Below, piece after piece: positions 1-6,180 of a stretch of DNA of 11,242 bases. The number at the start of each line of letters is the position of its first letter. Position 1 is the stretch's first letter. The DNA comes from CAZSIA01 sp045126355. GTDB lineage: Bacteria; Bacillota_I; Bacilli_A; Acholeplasmatales; Anaeroplasmataceae. Made by a program: the position numbers and the translations under genes. The notes under the pieces are model-generated. The model was not told where the DNA came from and searched no databases. It was given only the letters and a program-made list of their open reading frames with translations. Where the stretch lies: contig JBGVOE010000009.1 of the NCBI GenBank assembly GCA_045126355.1, forward strand, positions 1 to 11,242, read 5' to 3'.

Positions 1-32
1 AAAATAAAAAAAGCCTAGCTTATACTAGACTT
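1..32 (-). terminator. Rho-independent terminator of tRNA-Cys
   Basis: Read on the minus strand, an 8-bp stem (AAGTCTAG with CTAGGCTT, one G-U pair) closes a 6-nt loop and is followed by a T-rich tract running to the window edge. It lies about 10 nt past the CCA end of tRNA-Cys, so it most likely ends that single-gene transcript. Confidence 0.75.
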
Positions 33-42
33 AATTATTCTA

Positions 43-116
43 TGGAGGTCCCGACTGGATTTGAACCCGCGATCAGGCAGTTGCAGTGCCTTGCCTTACC
101 ACTTGGCTACAGGACC
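43..116 (-). tRNA. tRNA-Cys (anticodon GCA)
   Basis: The minus strand folds as a complete 74-nt tRNA with encoded CCA. The acceptor stem is GGTCCTG with CGGGACC. The D stem is GCC/GGC. The anticodon stem is AGGCA/TGCCT around the loop CTGCAAC, giving anticodon GCA, which reads Cys codons. The T loop is TTCAAAT. The discriminator base is U, as expected for tRNA-Cys. One irregularity is visible: the T stem GCGGG/CCAGT has a G-A mismatch in the middle and a G-U pair at its outer end. The gene stands alone between its own consensus promoter and a terminator. Confidence 0.95.
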
Positions 117-130
117 ACATAGCGTTATAG

Positions 131-159
131 ATTATATCAAGAATTCGGTCCTTTGTCAA
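131..159 (-). promoter_or_regulatory. Sigma-A promoter of tRNA-Cys
   Basis: On the minus strand, TTGACA (154-159) is separated by exactly 17 nt from TATAAT (131-136). Both hexamers match the vegetative consensus perfectly. Transcription should begin about 7 nt further on, close to position 124, a few bases before the mature tRNA 5' end at 116. This is the strongest promoter in the window, which suits a stable-RNA gene. Confidence 0.9.
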
Positions 160-191
160 CTTATACTTTTAAATTTTTTACAAATATTTTT

Positions 192-965
192 CTACATATA
201 TTTATAACTAATCAACAACATTTCCTGACTAATCGCGTCCAAATTGGTTTTAAATAAATTCTTCTTCATTTGTAAGGTTAATTGTCCTTTATGATATTTA
301 AATGGAATTAAAGATGGGCTAGATTTATAAACTTTATTTACTTTTAAATTTACTTTCCAATAATAATTAGAACTTACTATAAGCTTAAATGTAGATAATT
401 TAAAAAATTTAGCCACTCTTACATTAGCTATTTTTTTATTCTTAAAATCAGTATCTTTATATACTAAATTAATATATGGAGATTTATGATCATATGAGGT
501 CATCGTAAAAGAACCAGAAAACTCTTTAAAATCAATTGAATATATTTTATAGTAATCATCTAATATTGTAGTTATACTTTCAAAATCAACAAATATCTTA
601 TCACTTACTTCTTCATCATTTATATAACCATTATAGTTATAAACATCAAACATTATATAATTGTTTTTCCCTTTATTAACTTTTTGAAATTCATTTAATA
701 AATTACTATTATCTAAATTAAAATTCAAATGATATTCATCAATATAAACTTCTATATTGTTTTTTGTTATAATCAAATTATCAAAAACAATTTTATCGTT
801 TTCTATATTAAAATCCTTAACTTCTTTTTCAATGTATTTATCTAGTATTAATAATTTTATCTTATTTATTTCAGTTTGATAATTAACAAACTGTTCAATT
901 GATAAAAGATTTAATTTATCTTTATATTTAAAAACGTAATTAACCACTTTTACTTCTTTATTCAA
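192..965 (-). CDS. Hypothetical protein, family not recognised
   Basis: This is an open frame of about 257 residues that I cannot assign to a family. It is rich in Lys, Asn, Ile, Tyr and Phe, has no signal peptide or membrane segment, no cysteine, and no motif I recognise. That points to a soluble cytoplasmic protein. The first possible start is GTG at 974, but that GTG lies inside the strong ribosome binding site AGGTGAT (970-976). The TTG at 963-965, a few bases after that site, is the more likely start. The gene is divergent from udk with 116 bp between the two starts. I see no clear terminator at its 3' end, so its transcript may run into the tRNA-Cys promoter region. It is a real gene by length and ribosome binding site, but its function is unknown. 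Confidence 0.7.
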   Translation of the reverse strand: MNKEVKVVNYVFKYKDKLNLLSIEQFVNYQTEINKIKLLILDKYIEKEVKDFNIENDKIVFDNLIITKNNIEVYIDEYHLNFNLDNSNLLNEFQKVNKGKNNYIMFDVYNYNGYINDEEVSDKIFVDFESITTILDDYYKIYSIDFKEFSGSFTMTSYDHKSPYINLVYKDTDFKNKKIANVRVAKFFKLSTFKLIVSSNYYWKVNLKVNKVYKSSPSLIPFKYHKGQLTLQMKKNLFKTNLDAISQEMLLISYKYM

Positions 966-1034
966 TTTAATCACCTATTAATATATATAATAATTAAAAA
1001 ACAATTATGATATCTTTTAATTCTTTTTAGTAAA

Positions 1035-1043
1035 TGATATAAT
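1035..1043 (+). promoter_or_regulatory. Extended -10 promoter of udk-mtnN
   Basis: TGATATAAT combines a consensus TATAAT (1038-1043) with an upstream TG, the extended -10 element. The sequence 17 nt upstream (TTTTAA) is a poor -35, so recognition would depend on the extended -10. Transcription would start near 1050, about 30 nt before udk. No equally good promoter is visible for the divergent gene in the same gap. Confidence 0.65.
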
Positions 1044-1081
1044 ATTTTTTAGGTAAAATAAAAAGTAAAGGACTGATTATA

Positions 1082-1705
1082 TTGAATCCAATTTTAATAG
1101 CTATTGCTGGAGGTAGTGCTTCAGGAAAAACAACAGTAGTAAAGAAAATTATCGAACAATTAAATTCAAAAGATATCACAGTTATCTCTCATGATGACTA
1201 TTATAAAGACTTAACTCATCTGGCTTTAACAGAAAGATATAAAGTTAATTTTGACCACCCTGACTCAATTGATAATGACTTATTTGTGGCTCAACTAAAG
1301 GATTTATTAGATGGGAAAAGTATTTCTAAACCAAAATATGATTTCGTCCAACACAATCGTTCTAGTGTAACTGAATTAGTGGAACCAACAAAAATAATTA
1401 TTATTGAAGGTATCTTAATTTTAGAAGATGAAAGAGTAAGAGATTTAGCTACAATCAAACTATTTGTTGAAAGTGATGACGATATTCGTTTTATTAGACG
1501 TTTAGTTAGAGATACAAAAGAACGTGGTAGAAGTATTGAAAGTGTTATTAATCAATATCTTACAACAGTTAAACCAATGTATTATGCATTTATCAAACCA
1601 ACAAAACGTTACGCTGATATTATTATTCCTAATGATAGTACTCATGATGTAGCGGTAGATTGTATCGCTAGAATGATAAATGATATGTTAAAAGGAGAAA
1701 AATAA
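1082..1705 (+). CDS. udk: Uridine kinase
   Basis: It phosphorylates uridine and cytidine to UMP and CMP with ATP or GTP, in cytoplasmic pyrimidine salvage. At 207 residues it has the normal length for bacterial Udk. The Walker A loop GGSASGKT is at residues 10-17, HDDYYKD at 37-43, the family stretch around NFDHPDSID follows, then YDFVQHNRS, the IIEGILIL strand, and a C-terminal RFIRRLVRDTKERGRS lid region. All are typical of the P-loop uridine kinase family. The start is TTG at 1082, preceded by AAAGGA (1067-1072); no other start keeps the N-terminal strand before the P-loop. It is the first gene of an operon with mtnN, whose ribosome binding site lies inside the last udk codons. Phosphoribulokinase belongs to the same superfamily, but the motifs and length favour Udk. 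Confidence 0.93.
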   Translation: MNPILIAIAGGSASGKTTVVKKIIEQLNSKDITVISHDDYYKDLTHLALTERYKVNFDHPDSIDNDLFVAQLKDLLDGKSISKPKYDFVQHNRSSVTELVEPTKIIIIEGILILEDERVRDLATIKLFVESDDDIRFIRRLVRDTKERGRSIESVINQYLTTVKPMYYAFIKPTKRYADIIIPNDSTHDVAVDCIARMINDMLKGEK

Positions 1706-1706
1706 A

Positions 1707-2387
1707 ATGATTATTGGAATTATCGCAGCTATGGAACCAGAAATAAACTTTACTATTTCTGCGTTAGAAGATAAAAAAGAACATTTAATTAGTAATATTA
1801 CTTTTTATGAAGGTACTATTGGAAATCATAAAGTAATTGTTTCCTTAAGTGGAATCGGAAAAGTAAATTCAGCTATTAATACAACACTACTAATCAACAA
1901 CTTTAAACCAGATGTAATTATTAATTCTGGAATTGCGGGTGGGTCTAAAGAGTTATCAACATTTGACTTTGTAATCGCTGATAAATTAACTTACTCAGAT
2001 TTTGATTGCCAAGTATTTAATTATGAATTTGGACAAGTTCCACAAATGCCACTATATTACTTTAGCGATTCTAAACTTAAAGAAAAACTTGAAGCTTATT
2101 TAACTAATAAAAATATTTCATTCAAAAATTCAATTGTCCTAACAGCTGATTCATTTAGACTGAGTGCAAGTGAAATTAAAAACAATGTTTCTACTTCTTT
2201 TGCTACTGAAATGGAAGGTACTTCAATTGCTCAAACTTGTTTTAAATTAAACACTCCATTTTTATCATTTAGAATTATTTCTGATATCTTAGATAGCGAA
2301 AATCATATTGAAGAATATAATGAATTTGAAAAGAAAAGTGCACAACTTTCTAGTGAAGTAATTGTTAATTTTATTCAAATATTATAA
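1707..2387 (+). CDS. mtnN: 5'-methylthioadenosine/S-adenosylhomocysteine nucleosidase
   Basis: It cleaves adenine from methylthioadenosine, S-adenosylhomocysteine and 5'-deoxyadenosine. This removes inhibitory by-products of SAM-dependent reactions and feeds the activated methyl cycle and AI-2 formation if luxS is present. The 226 residues match the usual length. By comparison with E. coli MtnN, the visible active-site residues are Glu12 in the N-terminal AAMEPE, the purine-pocket region NSGIAGG, the ribose-binding EME at 168-170 with Glu170, and catalytic Asp193 in RIISDILD. The ATG begins one base after the udk stop and uses AAAAGGAG inside the udk coding end, so translation is probably coupled. 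A strong terminator follows immediately. The family call is firm; substrate preference cannot be read from the sequence. Confidence 0.94.
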   Translation: MIIGIIAAMEPEINFTISALEDKKEHLISNITFYEGTIGNHKVIVSLSGIGKVNSAINTTLLINNFKPDVIINSGIAGGSKELSTFDFVIADKLTYSDFDCQVFNYEFGQVPQMPLYYFSDSKLKEKLEAYLTNKNISFKNSIVLTADSFRLSASEIKNNVSTSFATEMEGTSIAQTCFKLNTPFLSFRIISDILDSENHIEEYNEFEKKSAQLSSEVIVNFIQIL

Positions 2388-2416
2388 AGACCTATAAAGG
2401 TCTTTTTATTTTTTTA
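2386..2416 (+). terminator. Rho-independent terminator of udk-mtnN
   Basis: A perfect 8-bp stem (AAAGACCT with AGGTCTTT, 4-nt loop) is followed by a T-rich tract. It begins within the mtnN stop codon and ends the plus-strand operon. Confidence 0.85.
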
Positions 2417-2420
2417 TAAA

Positions 2421-2451
2421 AGAAAAAGCAATGCTATTTCTAACATTACTT
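2421..2451 (-). terminator. Rho-independent terminator of the peroxide operon
   Basis: On the minus strand, AAGTAATG pairs with CATTGCTT over 8 bp (one G-U) around a 10-nt loop, followed by TTTTTCTTTT. The stem overlaps the stop codon of the AhpF-like gene. It sits beside the opposing terminator of mtnN, so the convergent operons are insulated by two separate hairpins. Confidence 0.65.
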
Positions 2452-4059
2452 TAAAATTACATCTAACAATTGATTAATATTCTTTTTACCAAATGTTACT
2501 ATATCATCATTGATAACTAAACAAGGGACACTCATCACTTTATACTTAGTTTTAAGATGTGGAAAATGATTAACATCATAAACATGAGAAGTAACATTTT
2601 GGCTTAAACTAGCAATTTTTTGAGATGCAACTACTAATTCAGGACACATTGTACAAGAAAGAGATACTATAACTTTCATGTCTATTTTCTTATCAATTGA
2701 AGCTATTCTTTCCTTAACATCATCACCAATTTGTTGACCTACTCCACTTGCGTTATAAAGTCCTAATACAAATGAAGTAAACTCATGTCCACCAGGTACA
2801 CCATGGAAAGCTAGGCCTTTATCATTACCAAATTTATCACAAACTAAAACGTATGGATAAGCAGGATCATTACCATGAATAACTTCTAATTGTAACTTAT
2901 TAGTTAAAGACACCAATTCCTTAATATAAGCTTCTAGTTCCTTAGATACATCTTTATTATCTAAATGAAGTTTTAATAGTAATGGATTTTCCATCTTACT
3001 AAATACAGCATTTAATTGAGCAATAATTTCACTAGAGAATAAACTTGAATCTTTTCTTTCTTCTTTAACTTCTTCTTTTACATCCTTTTTAACTTGTGGA
3101 ATAATCTTTGTCTTGTCATGTAATAAAGAACAGTATTTTTCTAATTCTGTAGCCGCTAATGCGCCATCGCCAACAGCTGTTACAACTTGTCGTAATGGTT
3201 TAACACAAACATCCCCAGCTGCGTATAAGCCATCTACACTTGTTTTTTGTGAAGCATCAGTAATAATATAATTATGTTCAGTGATATCGGCAATACCCTT
3301 AACTAAAGATGTTTGAGGAACATATCCAGCAAATACGAATACTCCAAAATCATTACCTTCTTCTGCCCTATATTCAGTAACTTCACCAGTTACATTATTA
3401 CGATATTTTATATAAGTTAGGACATCTTTACCGTTAACTTCTAACACTTCTGTATTAGTAATTACAGAGATTTTTTCATGACTTTTAACTTGATCAGCTA
3501 TACTTTTAGCACAAGTGAAATCATCCTCTCTTACTAACACAGTAACATGTTTAGCAAATTTAGTTAAAAACATACTTTCTTCAGCAGCAGCAAATCCACC
3601 ACCAACAACAAAGATATCTTTACCTGTAAAAAATTCCCCATCGCATGTCGCACAATATGCAACACCATGTCCTTTAAACTCTTCTTCTCCAATAAACCCT
3701 ACTTTTCTTGGAGAAGCCCCAGTCGCTAATAAAACACCAAACGCTTCATAATCTCCACGAGATGTTTTAATCTTTTTAATATCCCCATCCATTTTTAACT
3801 CTAATACTTCCGCAAGTAAAAACTCCGCACCAAAGTCTTCTGCTTGCTTACGCATTGTCTCAGTTAATTCAACACCGCTAACCTTTTTAACACCTGGATA
3901 ATTTACAACTTCTGAAGTAATTGTTATTTGTCCACCAAATTGAGCTTTTTCAACTATTAAAACACGATATTTTGCACGTGATAAATAGATACCGGCAGTA
4001 AGCCCTGCAGGCCCACCACCGATAATAATCACATCATAAAACTTTTCAAGATTAACCAT
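2446..4059 (-). CDS. AhpF-like NAD(P)H:peroxiredoxin reductase with swapped domain order
   Basis: It probably passes electrons from NAD(P)H through FAD and two disulfides to AhpC, encoded just upstream. Residues 8-315 form a thioredoxin-reductase module: FAD motif GGGPAG (14-19), redox CATC (136-139), nucleotide motif GGGFAA (153-158), and the second FAD motif around AAGDV. A Lys/Glu-rich linker follows (about 318-343). Residues 345-537 resemble the double-thioredoxin-fold N-terminal domain of classical AhpF, with GVPGGHEFTS, SLSCTMC (Cys469/Cys472) and MSVPC. In AhpF this domain comes first. The layout fits the family known as AhpF homolog (TIGR03143), described next to lone ahpC genes. ATG at 4059, 7 nt after the ahpC stop, is preferred over TTG at 4080, which would overlap ahpC and add 7 residues without a ribosome binding site. 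Databases may call it TrxB. Confidence 0.9.
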   Translation of the reverse strand: MVNLEKFYDVIIIGGGPAGLTAGIYLSRAKYRVLIVEKAQFGGQITITSEVVNYPGVKKVSGVELTETMRKQAEDFGAEFLLAEVLELKMDGDIKKIKTSRGDYEAFGVLLATGASPRKVGFIGEEEFKGHGVAYCATCDGEFFTGKDIFVVGGGFAAAEESMFLTKFAKHVTVLVREDDFTCAKSIADQVKSHEKISVITNTEVLEVNGKDVLTYIKYRNNVTGEVTEYRAEEGNDFGVFVFAGYVPQTSLVKGIADITEHNYIITDASQKTSVDGLYAAGDVCVKPLRQVVTAVGDGALAATELEKYCSLLHDKTKIIPQVKKDVKEEVKEERKDSSLFSSEIIAQLNAVFSKMENPLLLKLHLDNKDVSKELEAYIKELVSLTNKLQLEVIHGNDPAYPYVLVCDKFGNDKGLAFHGVPGGHEFTSFVLGLYNASGVGQQIGDDVKERIASIDKKIDMKVIVSLSCTMCPELVVASQKIASLSQNVTSHVYDVNHFPHLKTKYKVMSVPCLVINDDIVTFGKKNINQLLDVILK

Positions 4060-4066
4060 ATTTCTC

Positions 4067-4630
4067 TTATAATTGACCAACTAAATCTAAGCTTGGTTTT
4101 AAAGTTTGTGCTCCTGGTTGCCATTTAGCAGGACATACTTCATCGCCATGAGCAGCAACAAATTGTAATGCTAATACCTTACGTAATAATTCATCAGCAT
4201 TTCTACCTACATTACCAGCATTTACTTCATAAGCAACAATTTTACCTTCAGGGTTAATGACAAATGTTCCTCTTTCGCTCATTCCATCTTCTTCAATATA
4301 AACCTCGAAATCTAAAGAAAGAACGTGTGTTGGGTCAGCTAACATTGGATATTGTATCTTTTTAATTCTTTCACTTGTATCATACCAAGCTTTATGAACG
4401 AAATGAGTATCACAAGATACGGCATAGATTTCACATCCAGCTTCTTTAAATTCACTATATTTATTAGCTAAATCTTCTAATTCTGTTGGACATACAAATG
4501 TAAAGTCCGCTGGATAGAAAAAGAATACACTCCATTTTCCTAAAATATCTTTTTTACTAACAGTCTTAAATTCACCATTTTGAAAAGACTGTACTTTAAA
4601 ATCTTTTACTTCTTTATTAATCATTGACAT
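4067..4630 (-). CDS. ahpC: Alkyl hydroperoxide reductase subunit C (2-Cys peroxiredoxin)
   Basis: It reduces H2O2, organic peroxides and peroxynitrite in the cytoplasm. At 187 residues it is typical of the AhpC/Prx1 group. The peroxidatic Cys47 lies in DFTFVCPTEL and the resolving Cys166 in EVCPAKW; the C-terminus ends in PSLDLVGQL as in Bacillus-type AhpC. The ATG at 4630 has AAGGAG (4643-4648) upstream, immediately after the perR stop. The stop codon lies 7 nt before the ATG of the AhpF-like reductase, its likely electron donor. All the residues needed for the 2-Cys cycle are present. It should share the PerR/Fur-type operator at 6050-6068, since no promoter is visible inside the operon. 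Confidence 0.97.
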   Translation of the reverse strand: MSMINKEVKDFKVQSFQNGEFKTVSKKDILGKWSVFFFYPADFTFVCPTELEDLANKYSEFKEAGCEIYAVSCDTHFVHKAWYDTSERIKKIQYPMLADPTHVLSLDFEVYIEEDGMSERGTFVINPEGKIVAYEVNAGNVGRNADELLRKVLALQFVAAHGDEVCPAKWQPGAQTLKPSLDLVGQL

Positions 4631-4650
4631 ATTTTAAATATTCTCCTTTA

Positions 4651-5049
4651 TTAGTTTTTTAATTTTTCACGACAATGTTTACATTTACCACCTAGGATTA
4701 TGTTCACCCAGTTAATTTCTCCACCAACTTCATTAGAGAATTTTTCTTTAATTACTTCATTATCAAAGTTAGGTAAATCAAATACACTACCACATTCATC
4801 ACAAACAAAGTGAATGTGATCATAAGTCATAGCGTCATATCTTTCGACATTATTTACATTAGTAACTTTTCTTACCATTCCTAATTCTTCTAATAATTTT
4901 AAATTACGATATACTGTCCCTAAACTTAAATTTGGTTCAATTTTCTTTAAATCTTCGTATATCATTTCCGCAGAAGGATGTTCCTTCGTTTCTAACATAT
5001 AATTATAAATCATATCTCTTTGATGAGAATGTCTTAACTTCTTTTCCAT
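4651..5049 (-). CDS. perR: Peroxide-responsive repressor PerR (Fur family)
   Basis: This is a Fur-family metalloregulator of 132 residues: an N-terminal winged helix (about 5-75, recognition helix near LSLGTVYRNL) and a C-terminal metal-binding dimerisation domain. Every metal ligand of B. subtilis PerR is found at a constant offset of 13: His24, Asp72, His78, His80 and Asp91 for the regulatory Fe/Mn site (His37, Asp85, His91, His93, Asp104), and Cys83/Cys86 with Cys123/Cys126 for structural zinc. Asp rather than Glu at position 91 favours PerR over Fur. Peroxide would oxidise a histidine ligand and release DNA. A strong ribosome binding site (GAGGTGG) precedes the ATG. Lying between dps and ahpC in one transcript, it is probably autoregulated. 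Iron-sensing Fur or Zur is possible but less likely. Confidence 0.9.
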   Translation of the reverse strand: MEKKLRHSHQRDMIYNYMLETKEHPSAEMIYEDLKKIEPNLSLGTVYRNLKLLEELGMVRKVTNVNNVERYDAMTYDHIHFVCDECGSVFDLPNFDNEVIKEKFSNEVGGEINWVNIILGGKCKHCREKLKN

Positions 5050-5077
5050 AATCCACCTCAGTAACTACTTTTACTTT

Positions 5078-5539
5078 TTATTATTTTAACATTGATTCAA
5101 CAAACCATACAACTTTGTTGTAATTAGCTAAATGATCTTCCATCATAACTTGTAATGGGTAGAAATCTTCATCATTTGCCATTCTTCTTAATTCTAATGC
5201 ATTATCTCTTAATACTTTAATATCAGCTAATGCAATTTCTAAAGCTTCTTTCACACTGTAATCTTTTGATTCTAATTCAACGATTTCAGAAACTTTTAAA
5301 TATTCTTTAAATGAAGCTAGTGGATATTCTCCATTCATTTTTAATAATTCCGCTACTTCATCTAAGACTTCATGCATACTGTCATAAAGTGATTCTAAAT
5401 ATTCATGAACAGGTTTAAATTGTAACCCAATAACATTCCAATGTAAGTTATGTAATTTTCCGTAATTAATAGCAACATTTGCTAAATATTTATTTGATTT
5501 TAATACTAATTCTTTTTTCATAATTTTAATTCCTCCTAT
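5078..5539 (+). repeat. Tandem duplication unit, copy 1 (dps)
   Basis: First copy of a direct repeat of about 469-bp period. It runs from just past the dps stop codon to just past the ribosome binding site. The partner copy is at 5547-6009. The coding parts differ at about 11 of 441 positions by eye. Confidence 0.9.
5081..5521 (-). CDS. dps: Dps-family ferritin-like protein, second copy in the operon
   Basis: Dps dodecamers oxidise Fe(II) with H2O2 and store the iron, which suppresses Fenton chemistry; some also bind DNA. The 146 residues carry the inter-subunit ferroxidase ligands His27, His39, Asp54 and Glu58, with exactly the spacing (12, 15, 4) of Listeria Dps His31, His43, Asp58 and Glu62, in the contexts LHNLHWNVIG and SMHEVLDEVAE. 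There is no long basic N-terminal tail, so strong DNA binding of the E. coli type is doubtful. The gene has its own AGGAGG site, which was copied with the gene, and lies 31 nt before perR. It differs from its upstream twin only at residue 52 (Val here, Ala there) and 114 (Met here, Ile there). Neither change touches a ligand. Confidence 0.95.
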   Translation of the reverse strand: MKKELVLKSNKYLANVAINYGKLHNLHWNVIGLQFKPVHEYLESLYDSMHEVLDEVAELLKMNGEYPLASFKEYLKVSEIVELESKDYSVKEALEIALADIKVLRDNALELRRMANDEDFYPLQVMMEDHLANYNKVVWFVESMLK

Positions 5540-5546
5540 ATATCTA

Positions 5547-6009
5547 TTATTATTTTAACATTGATTCAACAAACCATACAACTTTGTTGTAATTAGCTAA
5601 ATGATCTTCCATCATAACTTGTAGTGGATAGAAATCTTCATCATTTGCAATTCTTCTTAATTCTAATGCATTATCTCTTAATACTTTGATATCAGCTAAT
5701 GCAATTTCTAAGGCTTCTTTTACACTGTAATCTTTTGATTCTAATTCAACGATTTCAGAAACTTTTAAATATTCTTTAAATGAAGCTAGTGGATATTCTC
5801 CATTCATTTTTAATAATTCCGCTACTTCATCTAGCGCTTCATGCATACTGTCATAAAGTGATTCTAAATATTCATGAACAGGTTTAAACTGTAACCCAAT
5901 AACATTCCAATGTAAGTTATGTAACTTTCCGTAATTAATAGCAACATTTGCTAAATATTTATTTGATTTTAATACTAATTCTTTTTTCATAATTCTAAAT
6001 TCCTCCTAT
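5547..6009 (+). repeat. Tandem duplication unit, copy 2 (dps)
   Basis: Second copy of the dps repeat unit, separated from copy 1 by only about 7 bp. Similarity stops just beyond the ribosome binding site, so the promoter and operator at 6023-6068 were not duplicated. Confidence 0.9.
5550..5990 (-). CDS. dps: Dps-family ferritin-like protein, first gene of the operon
   Basis: This is the promoter-proximal member of the dps pair and the first gene of the five-gene peroxide operon. It is the same length as its twin (146 residues) and has the same ferroxidase ligands His27, His39, Asp54 and Glu58. It carries Ala52 and Ile114 where the twin has Val and Met. The start ATG at 5990 follows AGGAGG at 6002-6007. 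The leader from the predicted start of transcription is about 25 nt and contains no obvious riboswitch. Only 28 nt separate it from the second copy, without a terminator or promoter, so both are made from one mRNA and could form mixed dodecamers (inference). Confidence 0.95.
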   Translation of the reverse strand: MKKELVLKSNKYLANVAINYGKLHNLHWNVIGLQFKPVHEYLESLYDSMHEALDEVAELLKMNGEYPLASFKEYLKVSEIVELESKDYSVKEALEIALADIKVLRDNALELRRIANDEDFYPLQVMMEDHLANYNKVVWFVESMLK

Positions 6010-6022
6010 TTATTTCATCTAT

Positions 6023-6051
6023 ATTTTACTAAAAAAATAGCCCCTTGTCAA
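6023..6051 (-). promoter_or_regulatory. Sigma-A promoter of the dps-dps-perR-ahpC-ahpF-like operon
   Basis: On the minus strand, TTGACA (6046-6051) lies 17 nt from TAAAAT (6023-6028), which is preceded by TAG. This is the only strong promoter before the five-gene cluster. The gaps inside the cluster are 31 nt or less and show no hairpin with a T-run, so the genes are most simply read as one transcript of about 3.6 kb. Confidence 0.85.
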
Positions 6052-6068
6052 TAATGATTATCATTATT
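6050..6068. promoter_or_regulatory. Fur/PerR-type operator palindrome
   Basis: AATAATGATTATCATTATT is a perfect 9-1-9 palindrome. It matches 17 of 19 positions of the classic E. coli Fur box (only the outermost base on each side differs) and is less like the B. subtilis Per box. It overlaps the upstream edge of the -35 hexamer, so a bound repressor would block RNA polymerase. With perR inside the controlled operon, PerR is the leading candidate, and Fur is the alternative. Confidence 0.85.
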
Positions 6069-6150
6069 AATAATAAAAATGGTATTTTTTTCTAATTTTT
6101 AACCATTTTCGTTTATATTTTATGTAAAAAGAGGCTTTTTATGTAAAAAA

Positions 6151-6180
6151 AACAGAAAGAGCACGTTTTTTAACATGCTC
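6151..6180 (-). terminator. Rho-independent terminator of the CotH lipoprotein gene
   Basis: On the minus strand, GAGCATG pairs with CGTGCTC (7 bp, one G-U) around an 8-nt loop, followed by TTTCTG and a run of eight T. The stem overlaps the TGA stop codon. A second small hairpin with a 6-bp stem (6126-6140) follows. Together they separate this gene from the peroxide-operon promoter about 100 bp downstream. Confidence 0.75.

Noticed and set aside
975..1034. A -35/-10 promoter for the hypothetical gene on the minus strand
   Set aside because: Several weak A/T-rich hexamers can be paired (for example TTTACT with TATCAT), but none stands out from the background.
3515..3751. Plus-strand open frame of 78 codons
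   Set aside because: It is antisense to the AhpF-like reductase, has no convincing ribosome binding site and no protein-like motif; the reverse frame has clear FAD and CATC motifs.
4060..4080. TTG start of the AhpF-like protein overlapping ahpC
   Set aside because: No ribosome binding site precedes it, and the 7 extra residues are not part of the FAD domain. The ATG at 4059 gives the usual N-terminus.
5081..5990. Tandem dps as one gene broken by a frameshift or as a fused pair
   Set aside because: Each copy is full length, with its own start, stop, ribosome binding site and all ferroxidase ligands, so they are two intact genes.
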